From the NCBI GenBank assembly GCA_027604665.1, contig JADGIZ010000570.1, positions 1 through 11,699 of the forward strand: DNA of 11,699 nt. Direction: 5' to 3'. This document shows positions 1 through 9,323 of the stretch, in pieces. Under the pieces are notes generated by a model. That model worked only from the letters and a program-made list of their open reading frames with translations. It searched no databases and was not told where the DNA came from. The translations under genes were made by a program, and so were the position numbers. This DNA is from Polyrhizophydium stewartii (lineage: Eukaryota; Chytridiomycota; Chytridiomycetes; Rhizophydiales). Numbering within the stretch: the first letter of the stretch is position 1; each line of letters opens with the position of its first letter.

Positions 1-415
1 CGCCAGCCCCGCTGCCTGGCGGCGCGCGACGCCTTGGCGCTGGCCTCCCCCCGCCCGACGAGCGCCTCGTCGCACGGCCGCGCCAGCCGGCGTCCCCTCT
101 CATGGTCGTTTGGCCGCTCAGACACTGCTCCGTGCAGCCCGACCTCGACTCGGCCGGCACATGTGGCCCAACGAGCGGCCTCGGCCGACCCAGCAGCCCC
201 CCTCCGTGCCGCCGGGTGCACCAGCACCGCCATCACGGCCCAAGGGCACGGCAACCAGGCTCGGTGCGGCTTCCCACGCCGGCAAGCGACGTCGCCAGCA
301 GCCGCTTGCCTGACGCACGCCGTTCATTCGCACAAACGACGGGACCGCCCATGGCCGGCCGTGCCCGACGCCACCTCCAACCGGCCGAGCACAGGCCTCG
401 ACGGCAGCTCCCCGC
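1..415. other. Non-coding stretch downstream of SPEF2
   Basis: I see no supportable gene here. Open frames exist on both strands (for example plus 34-483 and minus 118-333), but they are Arg/Pro/Ala-rich, as random GC-rich DNA reads, and resemble no family I know. The stretch lies beyond the SPEF2 stop codon, so it should include that gene's 3' UTR. No AATAAA or ATTAAA is visible on the minus strand between 415 and 1, so the SPEF2 cleavage site cannot be placed. It could also contain the end of a neighbouring gene lying to the left. Confidence 0.5.
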
Positions 416-3400
416 TCACGGCGCAGGCTTGCCGCCCTTGCCTGGGTCCAGTCCCGACGACGGCCGCGACCGCGCGCCGCTGATTGTCAGGTCCTGGTCG
501 CACCGCCTGCGTCAGCTCATGCCACGGCCGCGCACACCGGCCGTCGCTCACGGACCTCCATCTGCATCAGCGGGCTGGCTGCAAGCGTCGGCGCAACAGC
601 GTCGCATGCGGCCGCAAACGCCTCGAACGTGATCGTGCCGCCGCGCGGCACCTTGGCCTCGTCGAACACGCGCTGCACCACATCCTGTGCGCCTGCGTCA
701 GCATTCGGGCCGCCTGTCTGCGCACCACCCGCAGCGCACCACGCAGGCTGCGCTCACCATCGGATACGGATCCTCGACGCTGTCGCCGGCCTCGAGTCTG
801 TGCGACGACTCGGCGAGCACGAGAAAGTGGTGCAGCGCATCGCTCACATTCTGCGCCGTGCATGCGCCGTCGGCGCCGCCAAACACATGGAACGCCTTCT
901 CCAGCCCGCCTGCGGCGCTCTCGTCCAGCGCCGCGCATGCAAGGAACTCCAGCACGTCAAAGAGCGACCCATCGGCCGGCAGCGGGTCGTGCTCGCCAAG
1001 CACAATCGGTTCTGGTGCTCGAGCGTCGTGCCGATCTGCGGTTCCAGGCGCCGAGCTTGTGTTGGACGCGATGCCGCTCTGGACGCCGCCTGCTGGCGCA
1101 CTTGGCGGCCCTGCTGCCGCATCGGTGCCGCTGGCATCGGCACCGCCGCCGCCTGCAATGGCCGCCTGCGACTGCGCTGCCGCGGCCGTCAGCGGCGCGC
1201 TGCCGCTGCCGCCGCCGCCGCCTACTGCCGACGCCGACGCCGATGTCGGCCCTTGAGGCGGCGGCGTGGCTGCAACGGCGGCACCTGCTGCCGCCGGCGG
1301 CGATTGCGCCAGAACCGCCGGATCCACAAGTCCCGACGTTGCCGGCATCGCCTGTGTGCCAATCGGATCTGCCGACGACGACGATGTGCCGCCAGGCAGC
1401 GCCGTGCCGCCGGCCGCACCCTGCTGCGTCTCTGGCGACGGCTCCGAGAAGATCACTGCCGCCGACGGTCAGACAGCCGCCCGCCCATGCACACGATCCA
1501 ATGCACCAACGCACCAAACAGCGCCGCCCGCATCTTTGCAGCGCGGTCGAACGGCCGCAGCTGCGAGTCGTCGAACTTGGCCGCACAGTCGCCGTCGAAC
1601 CACAAATACACCTGGTCGTACTCCCCGCGAGTGATCTGCTCGCATCAGCCCATCACAAGCGCGTCAGCTGCCGTCCCACGCTCGGACCCAGCGGCACGCC
1701 GCCGACTCGACCGCACAGACCTTGGCTCGCACGCCGCCCGCCAGCCTCTCGAACTGCGCGCGCATGTCGATAATGGCCGACAGAGGCGCCGGCAGGATGC
1801 GCGCGTTGAGCATCAGGTACTTGCGCCAGCACACAAACCCTGTCTCGAACGGATCCAGGATGCAGCACAGCTGCTGGAACTGCTGCGGGTCGGCGTTGCA
1901 GTAGTTCTCCGGCAGCATGTCCGTCGCCGCGCTCAGCGCCGCCGCGCGCTGGATGCAGTCAAAGAAGCTCCTGGTCGAGATGCGGCCCGACGGCGCCAGC
2001 AGCCGCAGCTGCCTGCCCAGGTTGAGCAGCTGCAGCACAGTGAACTGGTCGGGCACTGCCGAGCAGAGGTCAGAATCAGAACACGCACACATCGCACCTC
2101 CCGTCTGCCGTGAGCCTGCACTCACAAATCTTCTCGACGGGACTCTCGGGCCGCGGCTCCGGCTCCGGCTCGAACGTGAGTTGCCCAAAGTCGATCTGGA
2201 ACTTCTCGCCGTCAAGCAGCAGCTGGTTGGGCAGCTTCGCCTCGGACTCGATCGCCTCCTTGATCAGGTTCACCATGTCCTTTGCGGCGTCCATCTCGGC
2301 CTGGAAGCGTGCGCCGATCCAGTCGTCAAGCAGAATGAATGCCTCGAAGCCCTTGGACCGCAGCTCCTGCTCGCGGGCGCGTCAGGAGACAGCCGGCGTT
2401 GGCGATGCGGTGCAATGCAGCACGCACCTTGAGATGGTCGATGGCGTGCTGCCTGATGCGCTCGAGCCGGAAACGCACGACCTGCTCCTCGAGCTCGACC
2501 GCGCGGATGTGCTCAGGCTGCTGCGGCTGCTCGGCGTCGTCTGCGGCGCGCGCCGGCACCATCGCTGCACGTCAGCTCGGCGTCGCGCTGTGCCATCGCG
2601 CCATCGCGCCATCGCACACGGCCGCTCACCGCGCGGCTCGCCGCCCTCGCTGGACCGCAGCTTGGAGCGCCTGTCGCCGTTGGGTGTCGACGGCGCGACA
2701 GGAAAGTCGAGCGCATGGTCGGGGATCTGCAGGTTGGCCATGCAAAAGTCGAACGCCGCCTGGATGTCGGGGAAGTGCACGTTGTCGTGGTCGATGACAA
2801 TGTGCTCCTTCTCGGGCACAAAGAACGTCATGTGTCGCACAGGCTGCTCGACAGATGAAGGCGCTGGCGCCGCGGCCGGCCCTGCAGGTGCTGCTGCGGC
2901 CTTGGCGCCGGCCGCCGCTCCTTTCTTGGCCGCGTCCTTGTCCTTGGTCGGCGCTGGCGCGGCTGGCGCGGCGCCGGCGGGTTTGGCCGCGGCCTTGGCC
3001 TGCCCCGCGGCGCTCGGCCCGCCCGCGTTGGCGCTCTGTGCTCCTTCACGGCGCTGCGCCGCCTGCGCCTCGTGCGCCGTGATGAGCACCGTTGCGATCT
3101 CGACGGGAGGCGGGGCTGTCGCCGCAATGGCCGGGATCCGCACCGCCGGCCGGTGCATGTCAGCGAGTGGCTGCTTGTCGACACATCAAGGCCAGCGTCT
3201 CGTGTCAGCGGTCATTGCCAGGTGCCGACTGCCACGCACGCGGGCATCGCAGCCACTCACGACGTTGTTGGCATCGCGGTAGTAATCGATGATGAGCTGG
3301 CGCGAGCTGAGGAAGCGGTCGAGCTCGGCCTGCATCATCGAGATGTATGTGTTGATCAGGATGTACGAGTGGTCCTCGACCCACTTGTCCTCGATGATCG

Positions 3401-6400
3401 ACAGCCGCTCGTTCTCGGCCTCCTCGCGCTTGTGGTCTGACATCTCCCACAGCCGGTCGCGCAGATCCTCGACGCGCTGGTGCAGCTCAGCCTTGGCGTC
3501 CGGATCGCACCTAGCGCGCACACACGAGGCTGTCAGCGCACCGACACACGCGTCGCCGCACGTCGCCGCGCAGCCACCTCAAGTCGTCCTCGATGGCGTT
3601 GTATTCTGCCTGGAACGTGTCGACCAGATCTTGCTTGCTGTCCGGCCGCTCCAGGAACGTCTTGAACGCCGACTTGGTGTCAAAGAAGAAGCGGACGATG
3701 GCTTCCTGCTCGCGCCGCAGCGACCGGAACGTGAACTTGAGCGTGTCGGTGTATGTGCTCTCGATCGTCGTCCACTCTGCACATCTGCCTCAGCCCGCGC
3801 ATCCAGCGCTCGACAGTCGACAGCGACGAAGCAGCACTCACGGTCGACGAGAACCTCGGCAAGCTCCTTGGACGGCAGCCGCCGGCCGTTTGTGCAGACC
3901 GTGCGCACAACATGGTGCATCGCCGGCTCGCTCTGCGTCTCGGGCGGCGGCGCTGCCGTCGCATCGCCTGCCAGCTGGTCACCGGCAACGCCACTCGGCG
4001 TCGCCTGTCGCTTGATGTCGGCCGCTACAAGCAGTGCGTCAGCACAACGATGCCGGCTGCGATGTGCAATGTGCGACGCGCAGCATGCGCTGCTCACGCT
4101 TTGCTGGACCGGGCGGTGCCGCCAGCCCGGCGCTCTTGTTCTTGGCCGCGCCGTCGCCGGGGCTTGTGACCCGCTGCTGCGGCGTCGCCTGAGTGCCAGA
4201 CGATGATGGCTGAGCAGCCGTTGCTGGCGCACCAGATGCTGCTGCTACTGCCGCCGGCGCCGCCTGCTGCTTGTCTGCGATGCCAACATCGACACGCCAT
4301 CAGCAGATGAACCGCATCTGGCACGCCAAGAAACACGGCAGCCAACCTTTCTTGTCGTCGTCGCCGTGCGCCTCGGACAAGGCATCTGCGCCGTCGCCCA
4401 CATGCGCGGCCGACGCGCTGTCGTCGGCCCTGGCGGCATTGTCACGCTCGCGCTTGTCGGCCTCTTTGGTCTCGATGATGTCGTTGACAATCGACTGCGC
4501 AATCTCGGCTGTCTTTTCGGGGCCGTGCGTCGCATCGACGGTCTTGAGAATGCGGAACCGATTGAACCAGTCCTTGAGCGGGTCCTCCTCCTCCTCGAAC
4601 GCCGCGAGCTGATACTGGATCTGCGCACGCGACTTGGACTCGTCCTCGACATATGCAAGCCGCTCAAACGTGCCCTGCGAGCCCGGCGTCGCAAGCATCG
4701 TCAGCATGACCGGCAATGTGTGAGTGCTAGAGTGAGCCCGCACGCTGAGCGATGACGACGCTGCACAAGCAAGAACCCCGGCAGAGCACTCACGGGCGCA
4801 TTCTTTGGCGGCGGATCCAGCTCCAGATGATAGATCTTGCCCGTGATGGGATCGATGCGCTGCCCGGCGCTGCGGCTTATGGCCGTCTCGTTGTCGACGT
4901 CGAGCAGCAGCACGCAGTCGAGGCCGCTCGCAGGCACAGCCGCCGCCGCGTCGCCCTGCACGTCCGCCGGCGCAATCAGCGAGCGGTTCTTGGACGCCGA
5001 CTTGTCCTTCTCCTTTGGCCGCTTGAGGTCGCCCTTCTTGACAGGCTTGGGATCCTCGTACCTGCACCGCATGCGAGCGCGAGCGTGTCAGCGTGCCTGG
5101 ATGCACGTGCGCATCGTTAGGCGTTGCGGCACTCTGGCACGCATCGACCCACCCAGAGAGCTCGCGCTCAAGCAGCTGCGCCTGTGTGCGCGTGCGCGGG
5201 AAGTCGACGAGCACCCAGCCGCCCGCCTTGGTCGGCTGTTGGCTGAGCGCTTCGATCACAAGCGCCACGAGCAGGCTGTCGTCCGGGCTCTGGCCCTCGA
5301 GCATCACAAGCTGAATCTTGGCGCCAATCTGCTGCTTTGTCAGCGGCTTCTTTGCCGCCTTGTCCTTGTCCTTGGCGTCCTTGTCCTTGGCGTCGCTGGC
5401 GGCCTTCTTTGGCGCAGGATCGCTCTCGCTGCACAGGCGTCGCACACGCAGGCGGCGTCAGAGACAGCAGCCGGCGGTCGTGGTGCGGCCGCAGTGGCAG
5501 CTGAGCGCGGACGAACCTGATTGCCTCCTTCATGAGATCGTCGATGCGCAGGATCGACATGTTGTATGTGTCTGCGATCGCCTTTGCGAGCGTCGACTTG
5601 CCCGAGAACCGCTTGCCGATGATCACGATGCGCAGCGGTGCAGACGGCAGCGGCGTGACCTCGTATGTCGCCTCTGGCGGCGCCGTCAGCGTCATGATGT
5701 CGTCGACAATCGAGCCCAGGATCGGGTTGGTGGCCATGCTGCTCCGCACGCCGGCTTCGCGTCAGCAGCGCACGCACGACAGAGATGCTGCATATCATTG
5801 CCGAGCAGCGGCAGAGCATGCACGCACTCTTGGCCAGGCACGGCCCACAGCGCGCGGCCGCCGATGTAGTCGCCAAACTCGGCGTCGTCGAGAAGCTTGA
5901 GCGCCGACGTGTCCTCGCCGCCTCTGCCTTCGTCGCGCTGCGGATCGGTTGACGATGCGCCTTGGCCGGCCGCGCCAGCACCGTCGGCGTCGCTGACTGC
6001 GGCGCCGACCGCCGCGTCGGGCGGTTGGCCGACAAGCCGCTCGCTCTTGATGTCGACGATGACGGGCTTGTTGACCGACTCGCCCGCAACGAACAGCGTC
6101 TTCCACTCGCGCATCTTGGTACGCGGCACGTCCTTGCTGTCGTTGAGCTCGCGGTACTCGGCCACCTGTGCCACGCAAGCGCCGTGTCAGCAAGCCGCCG
6201 AGCCTCATCGCATGCAGCCAAGCGCGCGCGAGCACCCGGCCGCACCTTGAACACCAGATCAACGATCTCGCCAACGAGCCCTGCGCAGAACGTGGTGTTC
6301 TTGGCGTGCTTTGCGGTGCGCTTGGCGGCAAGGATCTCGCGATGCTGCTCGAGCTGCTGCGCCATCTGCTCGAGGTACTCGCGCCGCGCCTGCTCGCACA

Positions 6401-8599
6401 GCTCAAACTCGCGCGCAATGGCGTCCTCAAAGTCCTTCTGCCGCCGCTCGGCGTACTGCTGCTCGCGGAAGACGCGGTTCTCGTGCATGACCTCCTTCTC
6501 GTGCCGCACCTGCATCAGCCTGCGTGCAGCACGGCAGCAGCGCAAGCCAGGGTCAGAACCACCGCCGCAACTCGCATGCTCCCACATGCGAGGACAAGCC
6601 CCGCTGCGCATCGGCGATGCCAGCAGGGCGAGGCCGGTCATGGCGCACAACGCACTGCTCGGCGATGCGCCGCTCCTGCTTGGACTGCCGCATGAGCTTG
6701 GAGAGCACCAGCTCCTCCAAGTGCTTCTTCTCCATCTCTTGCTGTGCCTGCTGGTGGCTCAGGATGATCTTGCGGCGCCGCTGCTCGCGGTCCTTCCGCG
6801 AGTACTCCTCCTCAACGCGCTGCACCTGTGAGCCACACGGGGGGGTGGATGGCATCGCGAGCCGCCGCCGTGTCAGCATGCGAGACGACTCGCTTGCAAG
6901 AGCACACACACACACACGCCAGCACGTCAAGCCGTGCAGATGCGACGCACATACCCGGATCTTGTCGAGGTAATGGCGCGACTGCTCCTGCTTGGCGTCC
7001 TGTGCAGGAACCAGCCGGGCGAGCTGCTTCATGTGCTGCACGGGACTCATGCGTGCCTTGGTCCTGATGAACTCGATTGTGGCCGTGTCCGCCTGTCTCG
7101 GTGCCGCGCGCTCGGCTGCCGCCGCGGCATTTGCGGCAGAAAGACCGCCGCCGCCATCGCCGCCGCCATCGCCGGCGGCATTGTCCTCGTCCTGGTTGCG
7201 CTCGTCGTCGCTGGCGTCGGCCGGCCCGCTGTGCGCCGCGAGCTCCAGCTTGGTCTCAAAGGCACCGATGTCGCGGCCGAGGCTGTTGATGATCTCGCGC
7301 CGGCGAATCTGCGTGCACGGCAGACGGTCAGCAGCCCGTGGCCGGCATGCAGCGCAACACAAGACGATCATACTTGTGCCTGTGCCTCGCGGCGCTGCAT
7401 CTTGAGCTGCTGCATGGTCGGCTCAGACACATCGTGCTTGTCGTCGGCCCAAGACTCGGACTCGCGCGATGGCGTCGACTCGTGGCGAATGCCCGCCGCC
7501 TGCAACTGCAGCGCCTGCTTGCCGTGCGGCGCCTTGCCCGTATGTGCGTGCGTCGCTGCCGGAGCTGAAGCGTTGACCGCATCGCGGGCATCGGGCTGCT
7601 TCGTCGATGCGCCGGGCTTCCTTGTGTTGGCTCGGGCGACGCCGGCAGATGCACCAGCCATGGGGGCCGCCTGCACTCGCAGAGCAGCAAACGCAGATGG
7701 GCGACCATGTCAGCATGCTGCTGCGGTCTATGCGGATGCTGGAAACAAGACACACCTGGCCGGGCTTGGCAGCCGTTGCGGCTCCTGGCAGCGCTGGCGG
7801 GATCGGGTTGAACCGCTTGAGCTTCGCCTTGAGCATGCCGGCAAAGAACTCGACCTCCTTTGCGTTGTATGTGTGGCGGGCGTCGCCGGCTGGTGCAGCA
7901 GGTGCAGGGCGGCCGGCTGCGGCGCACGGAGGCGGGTGAGACACACGGAGATGCAGGTGGCAGTGCGGGTCGCGGCGACATCGCCGACCGGAGTTGCTCG
8001 TGTTGTCAGTTCGGACTCTGGGCGGCTGGCGCGACCTCTGGATGCAACTCACCGACGGGCGTCGCCGGATACGAAGCGAGGCCGGACGGCGGCCGCCCGC
8101 GCGGGGCCGACGCAGGCCGCGCGCTGCTGGCCGACTCGCTGCCGGCGACCTGAGGCGACACGCCGCCGACTCCGCCGGCGGCGGCGACCTTGGGCCGGCG
8201 AGTCTTGGCGCGGCCGTCAGCGGCAATGGGCGGCAGCGCCGAGTCGCCATGAACCGCGGCGGCGACGGATGCCACGGGCACGGCGGCGCTCTTGATCTGG
8301 TAGAGAAGCTTGGCGGCGGCGCCGCGCTTGCCGTTGATGATGTCGATGGCATAGTTGCTCGAGAGCTTGATGCCGAGCTTCTGCTTCAGGGTGACCTCGA
8401 GCGATGTGAAGTTGCGCACGAGGGCGTCGACGTTTGGGGCATTGACGTAGTACGGAGCGAGGTGGTCCTGGATCTGGAGCTTGTGGAGCAGCTCGCCAAA
8501 GAGGAAGCCCGAGCGGAAGCACGAGTCGAGGTCCTCTGCCGCGACGGGCTGCGACAGGCCGACCTCGGTATTGATCCACTCTGCGAGGATGTGAGACAT
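416..8599 (-). CDS. SPEF2: SPEF2/KPL2/CPC1-like flagellar central-pair protein, 23 exons, 2107 aa
   Basis: Members of this family sit on a projection of the C1 central-pair microtubule in motile flagella; the Chlamydomonas CPC1 and human SPEF2 proteins are needed for normal beating. The spliced frame shows, in order: a CH domain (about residues 1-105, opening MSHILAEWINTEVGL); a linker; a charged coiled coil (about 454-600); the conserved segment around VAEYRELNDS after residue 601; an adenylate-kinase-like domain (about 745-1045, P-loop GKRFSGKS at 755-762); a low-complexity linker; the family block starting near 1198 (QWTTIESTYTDTLKFTFR, then RPDSKQDLVDTFQAEYN); and a C-terminal half with an Ala/Gly/Ser-rich insert. 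It is somewhat longer than human SPEF2 (about 1820 aa), mostly through low-complexity linkers. The start is the first in-frame ATG; the frame is open upstream but has no earlier ATG. COA1 is divergent 116 bp away. Identity is firm; individual splice sites are by eye. Confidence 0.93.
2592..2615. repeat. Three perfect tandem copies of an 8-bp unit
   Basis: GCCATCGC occurs three times head to tail. The array lies inside SPEF2 intron 16 (2565-2629, 65 nt), takes up over a third of it, and so has no coding effect. Copy-number changes here would alter intron length only. Confidence 0.85.
5364..5393. repeat. 15-bp tandem duplication coding DAKDK twice
   Basis: Two perfect copies of a 15-bp unit (5364-5378 and 5379-5393), with a partial copy beside them, lie in SPEF2 exon 9. 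On the minus strand they encode a Lys/Asp run (KDKDAKDKDKAAKK). The unit is a multiple of three, so expansion or loss stays in frame. The run falls between the P-loop segment and the rest of the adenylate-kinase-like domain. Confidence 0.9.
6903..6917. repeat. Short (CA)n microsatellite
   Basis: A 15-nt alternating C/A run on the plus strand lies in SPEF2 intron 4, so it is a TG run in the transcript. It is short and probably incidental. Confidence 0.85.
7147..7170. repeat. Two perfect 12-bp tandem units coding Gly/Asp repeats
   Basis: A 12-bp unit repeats perfectly (7147-7158 and 7159-7170) in SPEF2 exon 4. On the minus strand it codes the GDGGGDGGGG part of an acidic, glycine-rich linker between the CH domain and the coiled coil. 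It is in frame and likely length-variable. Confidence 0.8.
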
Positions 8600-8715
8600 G
8601 GCCGCGCGAGAGGCGACTCCTCCTGCCTGGCGATGCTCGCTTGCGGGCCAAAGGCCACTTTGCAGACAACAAACGGGGTTTGCTTCGATCGACGACAGAA
8701 GCAAAAATCGCGGGC
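8600..8715. promoter_or_regulatory. Divergent intergenic region shared by SPEF2 and COA1
   Basis: Only 116 bp separate the two start codons, which point away from each other, so both 5' UTRs and at least the core promoters must fit or overlap here unless they extend into the coding regions. Visible elements are a CAAAC-GGG-GTTTG inverted repeat (8670-8682), a TCGATCGA palindrome (8685-8692) and an AAAAAT stretch (8703-8708). No clear TATA box or CCAAT box is present. A regulatory role is inferred from the layout, not from a recognised motif. Confidence 0.6.
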
Positions 8716-9120
8716 ATGGCCGGCGCACCCAACCTCATCACGCGGGTGCTGCGACGCCCCGTGGTCTATCTGGGCCTGGGCGGCCTCGGCCTCGGATTCT
8801 GGGGCTACACGATCGTGAACGCAACCAACTCGAACCGCTCGCACAACACCATCTTCAGGGGCATCATGTTCCACCTGCGCCACGACCCGCAGGCGTCGAG
8901 CGTGCTCGGCACCAACATCCACTACGACGAGACCAAGCACAGGCCCGTGGCCGGCACGTTCAACAACTTCCGCGGCGTTGCCGAGTTTGAGTTCACGGTC
9001 GAGGGCGACAAGGCACAGGGCACGGTGCGGTTCAAGGGCAGGCGCATCCCGGACAGCGACTGCTGGGTCAGCCAGGTCTTTGACCTCGAGAGCGGCGGCA
9101 CCCGGATCGAATTCGACTAA
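8716..9120 (+). CDS. COA1: Cytochrome c oxidase assembly factor Coa1, TIM21/Coa1 family, 134 aa
   Basis: Coa1 is an inner-mitochondrial-membrane protein that acts early in complex IV assembly on newly made Cox1. The protein is one uninterrupted exon ending in TAA at 9118-9120. It has a short basic N-terminus (MAGAPNLITRVLRRP) suited to mitochondrial import, one hydrophobic segment (about residues 15-35, around VVYLGLGGLGLGFWGYTIV), then a soluble domain. That domain has the family features: a helix RGIMFHLRHDPQASSVLG (about 48-65) and a strand pattern GTFNNFRGVAEFEFTVEGD leading to GTVRFKGRR and a C-terminal hydrophobic strand. The start is the first in-frame ATG; the frame is open upstream from 8641 but has no ATG. 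Yeast Coa1 is longer (about 200 aa), mainly at the N-terminus. The main alternative is another member of the Coa1/Tim21 fold group. Confidence 0.87.
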   Translation: MAGAPNLITRVLRRPVVYLGLGGLGLGFWGYTIVNATNSNRSHNTIFRGIMFHLRHDPQASSVLGTNIHYDETKHRPVAGTFNNFRGVAEFEFTVEGDKAQGTVRFKGRRIPDSDCWVSQVFDLESGGTRIEFD

Positions 9121-9149
9121 GCCGTGGCCGGCGGTGCGTCGGTTGGGCG

Positions 9150-9229
9150 GCCGATCGGCGCTCGCCGCGGCGATGTGCATCTGCGCCAGCGCTGGCGGCC
9201 TGCGGCTTGGCCAGCCCGCCCGCGCTGGC
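9150..9229. repeat. Cluster of perfect palindromes after COA1
   Basis: Within 80 bp of the COA1 3' region are GCCGATCGGC (9150-9159), TCGCCGCGGCGA (9162-9173), CGCCAGCGCTGGCG (9184-9197) and an inverted repeat GCCAGC...GCTGGC (9210-9229, 8-nt loop). The first three are perfect palindromes of 10, 12 and 14 bp. They could fold in the COA1 mRNA tail or be protein-binding sites; the function is unknown. Confidence 0.75.
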
Positions 9230-9278
9230 GGCCGACAGAGGTGCACCAGCCGCTGACGACCGAGCACGAGGCCGAACG

Positions 9279-9315
9279 GCCGTGCGGGTGCGCGCGGGCG
9301 TGCGGCCCGCACGGC
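9279..9315 (+). other. GC-rich stem-loop just upstream of the poly(A) signal
   Basis: A perfect 10-bp inverted repeat, GCCGTGCGGG (9279-9288) and CCCGCACGGC (9306-9315), encloses a 17-nt loop. It ends 8 nt before the AATAAA at 9324. In RNA it would be a stable hairpin in the COA1 3' UTR. A role in 3'-end formation or mRNA stability is only a guess from its position. Confidence 0.7.
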
Positions 9316-9323
9316 GCTGCAGC

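Larger units (their letters stand above)
416..8599 (-). other. SPEF2: Exon map of the SPEF2-like gene (23 exons)
   Basis: Exons in transcript order, high to low coordinate: 8599-8053, 7916-7756, 7670-7374, 7308-6955, 6825-6656, 6519-6246, 6165-5828, 5738-5517, 5428-5153, 5061-4794, 4674-4347, 4274-4098, 4024-3842, 3776-3578, 3510-3261, 3170-2630, 2564-2428, 2366-2126, 2055-1721, 1635-1515, 1455-758, 684-556, 493-416. They total 6324 nt (2107 codons plus TGA at 418-416). Every junction keeps frame and every intron is GT...AG; introns 12 and 14 end in TAG. Introns run 59-136 nt. Donors vary: GTGAGT/C and GTGCGT are commonest, but GTTCGT, GTTGGC, GTGGCT, GTCTGT and GTCCGT are also used. Exon 2 has an alternative in-phase acceptor 27 nt further in (exon start 7889). 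Exon 12 has a second acceptor 8 nt further in, which would break frame. The least certain joins are the low-complexity ones (exons 2, 12, 17 and 23). Confidence 0.8.

Noticed and set aside
34..483. Possible small gene at the left edge
   Set aside because: There is no protein resemblance, it overlaps the SPEF2 3' end on the other strand, and its composition looks non-coding.
484..3282. Long plus-strand open frames (484-1773, 629-2113, 2110-3282) opposite SPEF2
   Set aside because: They are antisense to exons with recognisable SPEF2 protein, are Arg/Ala/Pro-rich, and match no family. High GC removes stop codons from all frames.
5168..5749. A stand-alone adenylate kinase gene
   Set aside because: The P-loop segment joins in frame to SPEF2-specific sequence on both sides through good splice sites, so it is a domain of the larger protein.
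6903..6917. CA repeat considered as a mobile-element scar
   Set aside because: There are no flanking target duplications or terminal repeats; it is a short microsatellite in an intron.
6934..8295. 453-codon plus-strand open frame
   Set aside because: It is antisense to SPEF2 exons 1-4 and has no recognisable domain; it is a GC-driven shadow.
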